Positions 17,786 to 26,783 are shown, numbered from the stretch's first letter. The stretch: DNA of 64,000 nt from Paracoccus sp. (in: a-proteobacteria) (GCA_030538425.1 JAUNTZ010000006.1:26204-90203); one strand, 5' to 3'. Made by a program: numbers and translations. The notes: generated from the letters alone by a model not told the origin.

Positions 17786-18669
17786 TCTGCCTCGGACGTA
17801 AGCTCAGCCACTACGGCGCGACGCGCGGCGCGGGCGGCGTTGATGCGGCGGCGGCGGGCCAGCTCAACATTGATCACCGCGCCCAGCATGACCGAAAACC
17901 CGGCCAGATAGAACCACATCAACAGCGCCACCACCGCCCCGATTGAGCCGTAAATACGGTTATAGCTGTCGAACTGCGCCAGATAGGCCGAAAACCCGAT
18001 CGAGGCCGCCGCCCATGCCAAGGCGGCAATCAGTGAGCCCCAGGTGAACACCGAGGTGCGCGGGGTTTTGACGTTCGGGCCATAGCGATAAAGAATGCCG
18101 ATGCCGATCAGCACGATCAGGAACATCGCCGCCCATGGCAGACCGCCCACCAGCCAGGTGCGCAGCGGGCCGAAGGTCAGGAAGTTGATCGCCAGCGGCA
18201 GAATAACGATGGTTGCCAGCCCCAAAAGCACCACGCCGACAATGGCCAGCGTCAGGATATAGGCCAGAATAAAGCCCATGATTGTGGAATGCGACCGCAC
18301 CCCATGCGCCGCGTTGAGCCCACGGACAAGCGCATCGACCCCGGCCCGCGCGGCGACGGTGGCAATCAGGATCGACAGGACCGAAGCCCAGCCGATTTGC
18401 GTGCGCCCGCCCTCGGTCAGCGCATCGACCTGCACCAGCAGGATATCGGCGGCCTGATCGGGAATGAACTCACGCGCGACATCGACATAGGTCAGGATCA
18501 CATGCGGGTCGGACCACAGCCCCCAAAGCGTGATGATCGCCGTCAGACCGGGAAAGACCGCCACCATCGCATAAAAGCCCACGCCCGCGGCAATCAGGCT
18601 CATATGGATCTTGTCCATCCTCTCGAACACCGAGGACATGAATTGCCAGATATCGCGCAGCCGTTCCAT
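17770..18669 (-). CDS. YihY/BrkB-family inner membrane protein
   Basis: This 299-residue protein has six predicted membrane helices (about 25-48, 88-110, 131-160, 172-195, 205-230, 240-265), preceded by a short cytosolic helix and followed by an Arg/Ala-rich tail. Family landmarks are AAGVGFYAMVAVFPGLTAI and the late YGSIGAVVALLMWFYLAG. The family was once called ribonuclease BN by mistake; it is now regarded as a membrane protein of unknown, possibly transport, function. It is the last gene of the minus-strand run aroE-coaE-dnaQ, 51 bases after dnaQ, and its 3' end overlaps the convergent methyltransferase gene. Confidence 0.88.
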   Translation of the reverse strand: MERLRDIWQFMSSVFERMDKIHMSLIAAGVGFYAMVAVFPGLTAIITLWGLWSDPHVILTYVDVAREFIPDQAADILLVQVDALTEGGRTQIGWASVLSILIATVAARAGVDALVRGLNAAHGVRSHSTIMGFILAYILTLAIVGVVLLGLATIVILPLAINFLTFGPLRTWLVGGLPWAAMFLIVLIGIGILYRYGPNVKTPRTSVFTWGSLIAALAWAAASIGFSAYLAQFDSYNRIYGSIGAVVALLMWFYLAGFSVMLGAVINVELARRRRINAARAARRAVVAELTSEADQSAA

Positions 18670-18720
18670 CTGTCCCCCAGCGTGGTATTTTGCGAAAACT
18701 GGCCCGAACCGGCGGCGGGA

Positions 18721-19413
18721 TCAACCCTTGCCGTAACGCCGCCAAAGCGCATTTTCACCAAGCCCCTCGACAAAGGCGGCATGGGCGGTGGCCTCAGCTT
18801 CGGTCAGGCGCGAAGGAAGGGGCGCAGGGCGGGTTGCGCGGGGGCGTTCGCCCGTCTGTGGCCCCTCGCCCTGCGGGCGGTCCAGCACCAGATCGGGCTG
18901 ACGGCCACCGACCAGTTCCAGATAGACCTCGGCCAGCAATTCGCTGTCCAGAAGCGCGCCGTGCAGCGTCCGGTTCGAGTTGTCGATGCCAAAGCGGCGG
19001 CACAGCGCATCCAGTGTGTTCTGCGCGCCCGGAAAGCGGGTCCGCGCGATCATCAGCGTATCAAGCGCCCGCCCCATGCCGATGGCGGGCAGGCCCGCGC
19101 GGGTCAGCTCGGCGTCCAGAAAGCCGATGTCAAAGCTGGCATTATGGATAACCAGCTTGGAATCGGGGCCGATGAACTTGACGAACTCAGCGGCGATCTC
19201 GGCAAAGCGGGGCTTGTCGGAGAGAAACTCGGATGAGAGGCCATGCACGCGGAACGCATCCTCGGGCATGTCGCGTTCGGGGTTGATATATTGGTGATAG
19301 GTCTTGCCGGTGGGCAGGTGGTTCAGCAGCTCAACCGCGCCGATTTCGACGATGCGGTCGCCATCATCATGGCGGAAGCCGGTCGTTTCGGTGTCCAGAA
19401 CGATCTCACGCAT
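18721..19413 (-). CDS. dnaQ: DNA polymerase III epsilon subunit (3'-5' proofreading exonuclease)
   Basis: Epsilon is the proofreading exonuclease of the replicative polymerase core. The 230-residue protein has the DEDDh exonuclease motifs: Exo I LDTETTG (Asp7, Glu9), Exo II in IHNASFDIGFLD, and Exo III HGALLDSELL with the His and Asp. The C-terminal 60 residues (Pro/Arg-rich, then a helix ending LWRRYGKG) correspond to the part that binds the alpha subunit. It starts inside coaE with an 8-base overlap. The aroE-coaE-dnaQ order next to the replication origin region is widely conserved in alphaproteobacteria. Confidence 0.96.
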   Translation of the reverse strand: MREIVLDTETTGFRHDDGDRIVEIGAVELLNHLPTGKTYHQYINPERDMPEDAFRVHGLSSEFLSDKPRFAEIAAEFVKFIGPDSKLVIHNASFDIGFLDAELTRAGLPAIGMGRALDTLMIARTRFPGAQNTLDALCRRFGIDNSNRTLHGALLDSELLAEVYLELVGGRQPDLVLDRPQGEGPQTGERPRATRPAPLPSRLTEAEATAHAAFVEGLGENALWRRYGKG

Positions 19414-20002
19414 GGCGGGCCTCGATTTCGGTGCAAATGGCGGCGACGGCGGCGCGGGCCGCGTCCGGCGTGTCGGTCGGGATCACCCAATCGGCGCGGG
19501 CGCGCTTTTCGGCATCGGGCATCTGCCGCGACAGGATCATGTCAAGCGCCGCATTGGTCATGCCGGGCCGCGCCAGAACGCGGGCGCGCTGCGTCGCGGC
19601 GTCGGTCGAGACCACCGCCACCCCATCCATCGCCGCCTCCGCGCCGGTTTCAAAGAGCAGCGGAATATCCAGAACCGCGATCCGCACCCCCTCGCGCCGG
19701 GCCTGATCCAGAAATGCCGCGCGATCCGCCGCGACAAGGGGATGCACAATCTTTTCAAGGCGTTGCAGCGCGTCGGGCGCGGCGGCGAGCGCGGTTTTCA
19801 GCGCCTCACGGTCGATTGCATCATTGCGGAGCGCGTTCGGAAAGGCTTCGCCCACAGGCCCGACCGCCGCGCCGCCTTGTCCGTAAAGCCGGTGCACCGC
19901 CGCGTCGGCATCCCAGAGCGCCGCGCCATGTTCGGCAAAGATCCGGGCGGTGGTCGATTTGCCCATGCCGATGGAGCCGGTCAGACCAAGGCGGAACATC
20001 AC
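19406..20002 (-). CDS. coaE: Dephospho-CoA kinase
   Basis: CoaE phosphorylates dephospho-CoA in the last step of coenzyme A synthesis. The 198-residue length is usual. The P-loop GSIGMGKST lies at 9-17, the CoA-binding/lid segments include GAALWDADAAVHRLY and LDIPLLFETG, and the lid Arg run is ATQRARVLARPGM. The ATG at 20000-20002 overlaps the aroE stop by 4 bases (ATGA), and the 3' end overlaps dnaQ, so the three genes form a coupled operon. Confidence 0.96.
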   Translation of the reverse strand: MMFRLGLTGSIGMGKSTTARIFAEHGAALWDADAAVHRLYGQGGAAVGPVGEAFPNALRNDAIDREALKTALAAAPDALQRLEKIVHPLVAADRAAFLDQARREGVRIAVLDIPLLFETGAEAAMDGVAVVSTDAATQRARVLARPGMTNAALDMILSRQMPDAEKRARADWVIPTDTPDAARAAVAAICTEIEARHA

Positions 20003-20850
20003 AGCACGGCCTGGCGGGTGGCGGCATCGACCTCAGGCCTGCGCCCAAACCAGCGTTCGAACCCCGGCACCGCCTGATGGAGCAGCATGCCCAGACCATC
20101 GACGACCTGACAGCCGCGCGCCTGCGCCTCGGCCAGAAACTCGGTCATCAGGGGGGTATAGACCAGATCGGTGACGAGCGTCTCGGGCGACAGAGCGTCA
20201 AGCGGAAGGCGCAAAGGTGGCTGGCCCTCCATCCCCATCGAGGTTGAGTTGACGAGCGTATGCGCGCCCTCGATCATGTTGCCCGCCTGCGCCCAGTCAT
20301 AGACCACGACGCGGGCGCCGAACTCAGCCTTGATCTGGTCGGCGCGGATGCGGGTGCGGTTGGCGATGCGCAACTCAGTCACGCCGGCCTCAAGGAGTGA
20401 GGCCACCACCGCCCGCGCGGCCCCACCCGCGCCGATCACCGCCGCCGGGCCAAGCGCCGGAATCCAGTCCGGTGCGTTTTGTTCAAGATTGGCGATGAAG
20501 CCGTAACCGTCTGTATTATCGGCGTGAATCGTTCCATCAGGCCGAAAGATCAGCGTATTTGCCGCCCCGATCAGCGCGGCGCGGTCGGTGACGATATCGG
20601 CCAGCGCCAGCACCGCCTCTTTATGCGGGATGGTGACATTCGCGCCGACAAAGCCAAGCCGAGGCAGGCTGCGCAGCGAGGCCGCCAGATGTTCCGGCTG
20701 CACCGCCAGCGGAACGTAATGCCCCGCAATCCCGTAGGTTTTCAGCCAATGGCCATGCAGGCGCGGCGAGCGGGAATGCGCAATCGGCCAGCCGATCACC
20801 CCGGCAAGGGGGGCGTGATGGGGGGGTTTGATGTCACTTGGCTGGCTCAT
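19999..20850 (-). CDS. aroE: Shikimate dehydrogenase
   Basis: AroE reduces 3-dehydroshikimate to shikimate with NADPH in aromatic amino acid synthesis. Key features: substrate-binding SRSP (26-29), catalytic Lys77 in NVTIPHKEA, Asp114 in DNTDGYGF, and the nucleotide-binding AAVIGAGGAARAV. The start chosen is ATG 20848-20850, giving 283 residues; an in-frame TTG two codons upstream (20856) is less likely. This is the first gene of aroE-coaE-dnaQ(-yihY). Its promoter must lie in the 386-bp candidate origin region. The 5' end therefore borders the DnaA-box cluster. Confidence 0.96.
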   Translation of the reverse strand: MSQPSDIKPPHHAPLAGVIGWPIAHSRSPRLHGHWLKTYGIAGHYVPLAVQPEHLAASLRSLPRLGFVGANVTIPHKEAVLALADIVTDRAALIGAANTLIFRPDGTIHADNTDGYGFIANLEQNAPDWIPALGPAAVIGAGGAARAVVASLLEAGVTELRIANRTRIRADQIKAEFGARVVVYDWAQAGNMIEGAHTLVNSTSMGMEGQPPLRLPLDALSPETLVTDLVYTPLMTEFLAEAQARGCQVVDGLGMLLHQAVPGFERWFGRRPEVDAATRQAVL

Positions 20851-21236
20851 GTTCAATTTGATAGCGCGGGCCGCGGAGCGTTGAAAGGGCCTTATGCGTC
20901 GCTGCTGGGGGTGGTTCTGTGGGTGAGCCTGTGGACAATCCTGTGGGTGAGTATGGGCGGGCTGAGGGCGGTGGATAAGGGGGCGGAACCTACCCGGAAC
21001 CGCGGCAAAACATCCACATGGGATATGTCCGCGACAGCTATCCTCAGCCTGGGGACAGTTTGGTTTCCTATCTCTAATACCATGAATATGAAAGGTAAAA
21101 TCGTGATGATGTGGGGCTTCTTCTGTGGATAGTCTGGGGACAACCGGGTTATCCCGATATCAACAGGGCTTACATCATCATCTATTCTTTCTTTCTTTTA
21201 TATTATTTAAGAGAGGGGCGGTAAGAAGGTGGCACC
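20851..21236. other. Candidate chromosomal replication origin (oriC)
   Basis: This 386-bp gene-free stretch separates divergent aroE and hemJ. DnaA-box-like 9-mers (consensus TGTGGATAA or its complement) occur at 20930-20938 (TGTGGACAA), 20970-20978 (GGTGGATAA) and 21124-21132 (TGTGGATAG), each one mismatch away. Two-mismatch copies lie at 20918, 20942, 21010, 21135 and 21149. The copies at 20918, 20930 and 20942 are spaced exactly 12 bases apart. A T/A-rich tract, 21181-21211, with TATATTATTTAA-like sequence, could be the unwinding element and abuts the hemJ start. Gene direction changes here, and dnaQ, mnmE/mnmG/rsmG and parAB are close, as near many bacterial origins. No long open frame with coding character is present. 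Confidence 0.7.
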
Positions 21237-21683
21237 ATGTCGGGCATATTGGCGGTTCTTTATCCTTGGGTGAAAGCGGTTCATATCATGGCCGTGCTGT
21301 CATGGATGGCCGGGCTGTTCTATCTGCCCCGGCTTTATGTTTACCATGCTGAGCGCGGGCAGACGGGGGTTGAGCCTGCGGCGTCTTTCCTGATCATGGA
21401 GGACAAGCTGATGCGGGTGATCATGGCGCCTGCGATGGGGGTGACATGGATTGCGGGCATCCTGCTGGTGCTGACGCCCGGCATTGTCGATTTCTCGATG
21501 ATCTGGCCCTGGACGAAGATGGTTGGCGTTCTGGGGATGAGCTGGTTTCATTCCTATTTGCGCGGTCAGCGGCAGGCTCTGGCCGAGGGCCGGGGGTTGA
21601 GCGGGCGCAGCTATCGGTTGCTCAATGAGGTGCCGACGGTGCTGATGATCGTGATTGTCGTCTCGGTGGTGGTGAAGTTCTGA
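21237..21683 (+). CDS. hemJ: Protoporphyrinogen oxidase HemJ
   Basis: HemJ is the membrane-embedded enzyme that oxidises protoporphyrinogen IX in heme synthesis in many alphaproteobacteria lacking HemG/HemY. The 148-residue protein has four hydrophobic helices. The family signature is at the N-terminus, KAVHIMAVLSWMAGLFYLPR, with the conserved His16 proposed as a heme ligand, and a later KMVGVLGMSWFH segment carries further conserved residues. An AAGGTGG site precedes the ATG. It is the first gene to the right of the candidate origin; its promoter and leader overlap the AT-rich tract. Confidence 0.93.
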   Translation: MSGILAVLYPWVKAVHIMAVLSWMAGLFYLPRLYVYHAERGQTGVEPAASFLIMEDKLMRVIMAPAMGVTWIAGILLVLTPGIVDFSMIWPWTKMVGVLGMSWFHSYLRGQRQALAEGRGLSGRSYRLLNEVPTVLMIVIVVSVVVKF

Positions 21684-21687
21684 GCGA

Positions 21688-21716
21688 TTGACTTTTGCGG
21701 TGATCTGGATTAGGTG
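21688..21716 (+). promoter_or_regulatory. Weak candidate promoter for rho
   Basis: TTGACT (21688-21693) begins just after the hemJ stop, and TAGGTG (21711-21716) follows 17 bases later. The -35 box is good and the -10 is poor, which is common in high-GC alphaproteobacteria. It would give rho its own transcript with a leader of about 85 bases. Confidence 0.35.
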
Positions 21717-21765
21717 GCGGGCAAGCCCCCGCCGTCCGGCGCCGGGATTTCCACGACATTCAGGT

Positions 21766-21791
21766 GACGGCCCCGGTTGAAGGGGCCTGTC
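21766..21791 (+). promoter_or_regulatory. Hairpin in the rho leader
   Basis: GGCCCC (21769-21774) and GGGGCC (21782-21787) form a 6-bp stem around a 7-base loop. GAC (21766-21768) and GTC (21789-21791) can extend it past a one-base bulge. The structure ends 15 bases before the rho ATG, close enough to affect ribosome access. rho is autoregulated in other bacteria by attenuation in its leader; a similar role here is inference. Confidence 0.4.
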
Positions 21792-21806
21792 CGTATTGGT
21801 GAACAG

Positions 21807-23078
21807 ATGAGCGAAGAGCGTTTGAACCTGTCCGATCTCAAGGCGAAAAGTCCCAAGGATCTTCTGGCGATGGCCGAGGAATGGGAGATCGAGAACGCCT
21901 CGACCATGCGTAAGGGCGAGATGATGTTCTCGATCCTGAAAGAGCATGCCGAGGAAGGGTTCGAAATTGGCGGCGATGGTGTGCTGGAGGTGGTGCAGGA
22001 CGGGTTCGGCTTTCTGCGCTCACCCGAGGCGAACTATCTGCCGGGGCCTGACGACATCTATGTCAGCCCGGATATGATCCGGCAGCACAGTCTGCGCACC
22101 GGCGACACGGTCGAAGGTGTAATCCGCGCGCCCGGCGAGAATGAGCGTTACTTTGCACTGACCAAGGTCGAGCGGATCAATTTCGAGGACCCCGAACGCG
22201 CGCGTCACAAGGTGGCGTTTGATAACCTCACCCCGCTTTATCCCAATGAGCGGCTGAAGATGGAGATCGAGGACCCGACGATCAAGGATCGCTCGGCCCG
22301 GATCATTGATCTGGTCGCGCCCATCGGCAAGGGGCAGCGCTCGCTGATCGTGGCACCGCCGCGCACGGGTAAAACGGTGCTTTTGCAGAATATCGCGTCC
22401 AGCATCGAGAAGAACCATCCCGAATGTTATCTGATCGTGCTGCTGATCGACGAGCGGCCCGAAGAGGTGACGGATATGCAGCGCTCGGTCAAGGGTGAGG
22501 TGGTGTCATCGACCTTTGATGAGCCTGCGACGCGCCATGTTGCCGTGTCCGAAATGGTGATCGAGAAGGCCAAGCGGCTGGTTGAGCATAAGCGCGATGT
22601 GGTGATTTTGCTTGATTCGATCACGCGTTTGGGCCGGGCGTTCAACACGGTTGTGCCGTCCTCGGGCAAGGTTTTGACCGGGGGGGTGGATGCCAATGCG
22701 TTGCAACGGCCCAAGCGTTTCTTTGGTGCGGCGCGGAACATCGAAGAGGGTGGCTCGCTCACCATTATTGCGACGGCGCTGATCGATACCGGCTCACGCA
22801 TGGATGAGGTGATCTTTGAAGAGTTCAAGGGCACCGGCAATAGCGAGATCGTTCTGGATCGCAAGGTCGCGGATAAGCGGGTCTTCCCGGCGATGGATAT
22901 TCTCAAATCCGGCACGCGGAAGGAAGAATTGCTTGTCGATTCCAAGGATCTGCAGAAGACTTACCTGCTGCGCCGGATCCTGAACCCGATGGGGACGACC
23001 GACGCGATCGAGTTCCTGATTTCCAAGCTGAAGCAGACCAAGAACAATGCCGAGTTCTTTGACTCGATGAACGCCTGA
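21807..23078 (+). CDS. rho: Transcription termination factor Rho
   Basis: Rho is the hexameric RNA-dependent ATPase that terminates transcription. The 423-residue protein has the N-terminal helical domain, the cold-shock-like primary RNA-binding fold ([17 protein letters not shown], 58-74), Walker A APPRTGKT at 183-190, Walker B within [17 protein letters not shown], and the C-terminal secondary RNA-binding loops ([11 protein letters not shown]). It starts at ATG 21807, preserving the MSEERLNL beginning common in the group; an upstream in-frame start at 21777 lies inside the leader hairpin. mnmE follows after 10 bases. Confidence 0.98.
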   Translation: MSEERLNLSDLKAKSPKDLLAMAEEWEIENASTMRKGEMMFSILKEHAEEGFEIGGDGVLEVVQDGFGFLRSPEANYLPGPDDIYVSPDMIRQHSLRTGDTVEGVIRAPGENERYFALTKVERINFEDPERARHKVAFDNLTPLYPNERLKMEIEDPTIKDRSARIIDLVAPIGKGQRSLIVAPPRTGKTVLLQNIASSIEKNHPECYLIVLLIDERPEEVTDMQRSVKGEVVSSTFDEPATRHVAVSEMVIEKAKRLVEHKRDVVILLDSITRLGRAFNTVVPSSGKVLTGGVDANALQRPKRFFGAARNIEEGGSLTIIATALIDTGSRMDEVIFEEFKGTGNSEIVLDRKVADKRVFPAMDILKSGTRKEELLVDSKDLQKTYLLRRILNPMGTTDAIEFLISKLKQTKNNAEFFDSMNA

Positions 23079-23088
23079 CGGGGATCTG

Positions 23089-24333
23089 ATGGACACGATT
23101 TTCGCTGAGGCGACTCCGGTCGGACGTGGCGGCGTGTCCGTGATTCGCCTGAGCGGGCCCGAGGCGCGGCGCATGGCTGAGGCTTTGGCCGGGGGGCTGC
23201 CGGAGCCGCGCTACGCCTATTTTCGCGCGCTGCGTGATGCGGGTGAGTTGATTGACCACGCATTGGTTCTTTGGTTCGCAGCGGGGGCGAGCTTTACCGG
23301 CGAGGAAGCGGCCGAATTGCAGCTGCACGGTGCGCCGGTGGTGGTGCGCCGGGTGGCTGATGCGTTGCGTGCGATGGGGGCGCGCGATGCGGAGGCGGGT
23401 GAGTTCACGCTCCGCTCATTCATGGCGGGGCGGATGAATCTGGCGGAGGTCGAGGGACTGTCGGACCTGCTTGCCGCCGAAACTGAGGCGCAGCGGCGCC
23501 AGGCGGTTGCGCTGGCGGATGGTGCCCTGGGTCGGCTGGTTGAGAGCTGGCGGGCGGATCTGGTGCAGGCGGGGGCGATGCTGACAGCGGCGATTGATTT
23601 CGTCGATGAAGAGATCCCGGATGATGTGGCGGTTGGCGTGGCCGGGATCATGGCGCGGGTGCGTGCGTCGATTGACGGCCAGCTTGCGGGCTTTCCCGCG
23701 GCAGATCGGCTGCGGCACGGGTTTAGCGTTGCGATTGTCGGGCCGCCGAATGCCGGGAAGTCGTCCTTGCTGAATTATATCGCGCAGCGGGAACTGGCGA
23801 TTGTCACCGATATCCCCGGGACGACCCGCGATGTGGTCGAGTATCACGCGGATCTGCGCGGGCTTCCGGTGAGCTTTCTGGACACGGCGGGCATTCGGGA
23901 GACGGATGACGCGGTGGAACAGATTGGCGTGACGCGGGCGCTTGAACGTGCGAGTGATGCCGATTTGCGGGTGTTTCTGGGCGCGGTTGATGGGGTTGCG
24001 GTGCGGGATGAGGATATCATCACGCGGTCCAAGGGTGACCTGACCGGCGAGGCGGGTGCGATATCTGCGACGACGGGCCAGGGCATGGCCGAACTGCTGG
24101 ATCAGGTCTATGATATCCTCTCTCAGCGCATGTCATCGGCGGGTCTGGTCGTGTCAGGGCGGCAGGCGAAGGAGTTGAAGACGGCCTCGGCTGCGTTGGT
24201 GCCCTCGGATGAGCCCGAGATTGCGTCGGAGAATATCCGCCGCGCGCTGCATTCTTTGGCGCGGCTTATTGGATCGGTCGATGCGGAGGACTATCTTGAC
24301 GTGGTGTTCTCGTCGTTCTGCATTGGTAAATAG
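23089..24333 (+). CDS. mnmE: tRNA modification GTPase MnmE
   Basis: MnmE works with MnmG to form 5-carboxymethylaminomethyl-type modifications at wobble uridine 34 of tRNAs. The 414-residue protein has the N-terminal tetrahydrofolate-binding domain (FAEATPVGRGGVSVIRLSG), a helical domain, and a G domain with G1 GPPNAGKS (218-225), G3 LDTAGIRE, and the obligatory C-terminal FCIGK with catalytic Cys. The G4 motif, normally NKxD, reads SKGD in ITRSKGDLTG, so its asparagine is replaced by serine; Thr or Ser there occurs in some relatives. It lies between rho and mnmG with short spacers on both sides. Confidence 0.97.
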   Translation: MDTIFAEATPVGRGGVSVIRLSGPEARRMAEALAGGLPEPRYAYFRALRDAGELIDHALVLWFAAGASFTGEEAAELQLHGAPVVVRRVADALRAMGARDAEAGEFTLRSFMAGRMNLAEVEGLSDLLAAETEAQRRQAVALADGALGRLVESWRADLVQAGAMLTAAIDFVDEEIPDDVAVGVAGIMARVRASIDGQLAGFPAADRLRHGFSVAIVGPPNAGKSSLLNYIAQRELAIVTDIPGTTRDVVEYHADLRGLPVSFLDTAGIRETDDAVEQIGVTRALERASDADLRVFLGAVDGVAVRDEDIITRSKGDLTGEAGAISATTGQGMAELLDQVYDILSQRMSSAGLVVSGRQAKELKTASAALVPSDEPEIASENIRRALHSLARLIGSVDAEDYLDVVFSSFCIGK

Positions 24334-24339
24334 GATTGG

Positions 24340-26193
24340 GTGTTTCACGTGAAACATTATGATGTGATCGTGGTTGGCGGAGGTCATGCCGGTCTGGAGG
24401 CCGCGATGGCGGCTGCGCGGATGGGCCGCAGCGTCGCCCTGGTGACGATGGCCGAACGCGATATCGGAACCTTGTCCTGCAACCCGGCGATTGGGGGGCT
24501 GGGCAAGGGGCATCTTGTCCGAGAGGTCGATGCCATGGACGGGGTGATCGGGCGTCTTGCCGATCAGGCTGGGATACAGTTTCGGCTGCTGAATCGCCGG
24601 AAAGGGCCCGCCGTGCAGGGGCCGCGAACGCAGATTGACCGGGGCGCCTATCGCGCGGCCGCGAAGGCGGCTCTGGATGCATCGCCTGTCGATCTGATTC
24701 TTGGTGAGGTGTCTGAGATCATCATTTCTGGCGATACCGTGACGGGGATTCGCGTCGGCGATGACGCGGTTAATGCGAGCGCCGTCATTCTGACGACCGG
24801 CACCTTCCTGAACGGTCTGATCCATATCGGTGAGGAAAGCCGCCCCGCCGGACGCTGGGGGAACGCGGCTTCCAATCGGCTTGCGGCGTTTATTCGTGAT
24901 CTGGCGCTGCCGCTGGGGCGACTCAAGACCGGGACGCCTCCGCGTCTTGCGCGTGACAGCATCGACTGGGCGCGGCTGGATGTGCAGCCAGGGGATGATG
25001 TCCCCGAAATGCTGTCATTCATGAGCGATGCGCCGGTCCTTCCGCAAATCGCCTGCGGAATCACGCATACAAACGCGCAGACTCATGAGATCATCCGCAC
25101 CAATCTGTCGAGGTCAGCGATGTATGGCGGTCGGATCGAGGGCGTCGGCCCACGCTATTGCCCGTCAATCGAGGACAAGATCCACCGTTTTGCGGATAAG
25201 GACTCCCACCAGATTTTTCTGGAGCCCGAGGGCGTTGACAGTGATCTGGTATATCCCAACGGCATTTCGACCTCCTTGCCAGCTGATGTTCAGGTTGAAT
25301 ATGTGCGATCCATCGGCGGTTTGGAACGGGCCGAGATTGTTCAGCCCGGCTATGCCGTCGAATATGATTATGTGGATCCGCGCGCGCTGTCCCGGGATCT
25401 TTCGGTTCGCGGGCTGCGCGGGCTTTATCTGGCGGGCCAGATCAACGGGACGACCGGCTATGAAGAGGCGGCGGCGCAGGGTCTGGTCGCGGGGCTGAAT
25501 GCGGCGCGCCCAGATCAGGAGGCGGTCGATTTTTCGCGCGCCAACTCTTATATCGGCGTTCTCATTGACGATCTGATCACGCGGGGCGTGTCAGAGCCTT
25601 ACCGGATGTTCACCTCTCGCGCCGAATTTCGTCTGTCGCTTCGCGCTGACAATGCGGATCAGCGCCTTACCCCAATGGGCATCGATTCGGGCTGTGTTGG
25701 CGATACGCGCAAGGCGGCCTTCACCGAAAAGATGGATCAATATCAACGCCTTCGCGATGCCTTGGAGGGGATATCTGTGACCCCGCGTGATGCAGCGGAG
25801 GCCGGAATCGCGCTTAGTCAAGACGGCCGGCGCCGCTCTGGCTTTGAGCTTTTAGGCTTGGCGGGGGTTGAGATTGAAAACCTCAACGACATAGCCAACC
25901 TTCCCAAAGCCCCCGCGAATATCGCACGGCAGCTCAAGATCGACGCAACATATGCGCAATACACCGAGCGCCAGATGCGCGAGGTTGACATGCTGCGTCG
26001 CGATGAGGCTGTCTCAATCCCGCGAGATCTTGATTATCACGCAATGTCTGGCCTTTCCAATGAACTAACGGCCAAGCTCTCCGCGGCGCAGCCCGATAAT
26101 ATCGCGTCGGCGGCGCGGATTGAGGGCATGACCCCGGCGGCGCTCTCGCTGATTCTCTCCGCGATTCGCCAAAGCGACAGAAAGCGCGCCTGA
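24340..26193 (+). CDS. mnmG: tRNA uridine-5-carboxymethylaminomethyl modification enzyme MnmG
   Basis: MnmG (GidA) is the FAD-binding partner of MnmE. At 617 residues it is normal. The FAD-binding motif GGGHAG is at 13-18, followed by [18 protein letters not shown] and the late [18 protein letters not shown]. The start is a GTG at 24340, 6 bases after the mnmE stop, with AGGA 4 bases ahead. Its first codons are supplied by a perfect parS site (24341-24356), so the protein begins FHVKH, as in many alphaproteobacterial MnmG proteins. It ends in a 1-base overlap with rsmG (TGATG). Confidence 0.98.
   Translation: MFHVKHYDVIVVGGGHAGLEAAMAAARMGRSVALVTMAERDIGTLSCNPAIGGLGKGHLVREVDAMDGVIGRLADQAGIQFRLLNRRKGPAVQGPRTQIDRGAYRAAAKAALDASPVDLILGEVSEIIISGDTVTGIRVGDDAVNASAVILTTGTFLNGLIHIGEESRPAGRWGNAASNRLAAFIRDLALPLGRLKTGTPPRLARDSIDWARLDVQPGDDVPEMLSFMSDAPVLPQIACGITHTNAQTHEIIRTNLSRSAMYGGRIEGVGPRYCPSIEDKIHRFADKDSHQIFLEPEGVDSDLVYPNGISTSLPADVQVEYVRSIGGLERAEIVQPGYAVEYDYVDPRALSRDLSVRGLRGLYLAGQINGTTGYEEAAAQGLVAGLNAARPDQEAVDFSRANSYIGVLIDDLITRGVSEPYRMFTSRAEFRLSLRADNADQRLTPMGIDSGCVGDTRKAAFTEKMDQYQRLRDALEGISVTPRDAAEAGIALSQDGRRRSGFELLGLAGVEIENLNDIANLPKAPANIARQLKIDATYAQYTERQMREVDMLRRDEAVSIPRDLDYHAMSGLSNELTAKLSAAQPDNIASAARIEGMTPAALSLILSAIRQSDRKRA
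24341..24356. promoter_or_regulatory. parS centromere site 1
   Basis: TGTTTCACGTGAAACA is a perfect 16-bp match to the bacterial parS consensus bound by ParB. It overlaps the start codon and first five codons of mnmG. It is about 3.1 kb from the right edge of the candidate origin and about 3.2 kb upstream of parB. Confidence 0.95.
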
Positions 26194-26783
26194 TGGATGT
26201 TTCACGTGAAACAGAGGCGCTCTTCACCCAATATGCCGCTCTGATCCGAAAGTGGAATCCCGCCATAAACCTGGTCGCGCCCGGAACGCTGCCCGATCTC
26301 GAAACGCGCCATATCGCGGATTCAGCGCAGCTATTTCAACATGCAGGCGCAAAATCGGGCCTATGGTGTGATCTGGGTTCGGGCGGCGGCCTGCCAGGCG
26401 TGGTCGCAGCGATCCAGGGACGCGACCACCCGGTCACCTTTCGCTTGATAGAAAGCGACAGCCGAAAATCCGCCTTCCTCAATACCGCCCGGCGAGAACT
26501 GGGCTTGACCCGGCTCAACATCGTCAACGCCCGCATCGAACAGGCGCCACCCGCCGCCGCAGATATCGTCAGCGCCCGCGCTTTGGCCCCCCTACCGCAA
26601 TTGCTCACCTATATCTCGCGCCATATCAAACCGGGGGGCAGCGCGATCCTGCTGAAAGGCCGGAGCTGGCAACAAGAGGTGGACGCCGCGCGGCAGGCGT
26701 GGCAATTTAATCTGGAAACTTGGCCAAGCATGACCGAACCCGGCGCCGCGATCCTCAAACTGACCAATCTAGAACATGGCTGA
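26193..26783 (+). CDS. rsmG: 16S rRNA (guanine527-N7) methyltransferase RsmG
   Basis: RsmG (GidB) methylates N7 of G527 in 16S rRNA. The 196-residue protein has a SAM-binding Rossmann fold: WCDLGSGGGLPGVVAA is the SAM motif, followed by LIESDSRKSAFL and ARALAPLPQLLTY. The N-terminus [11 protein letters not shown] is encoded by the second parS site. Loss of RsmG gives low-level streptomycin resistance in other bacteria. It is coupled to mnmG (TGATG) and overlaps parA by 8 bases. Codon third positions here and in parA are C-rich, unlike the G/T-rich rho-mnmE-mnmG stretch just upstream. Confidence 0.97.
   Translation: MDVSRETEALFTQYAALIRKWNPAINLVAPGTLPDLETRHIADSAQLFQHAGAKSGLWCDLGSGGGLPGVVAAIQGRDHPVTFRLIESDSRKSAFLNTARRELGLTRLNIVNARIEQAPPAAADIVSARALAPLPQLLTYISRHIKPGGSAILLKGRSWQQEVDAARQAWQFNLETWPSMTEPGAAILKLTNLEHG
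26198..26213. promoter_or_regulatory. parS centromere site 2
   Basis: A second perfect TGTTTCACGTGAAACA lies 6-21 bases into rsmG and is read as VSRET (with one flanking base on each side). It is 1.86 kb from site 1. Two perfect sites immediately upstream of parAB are typical of alphaproteobacterial parABS loci. Confidence 0.95.
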
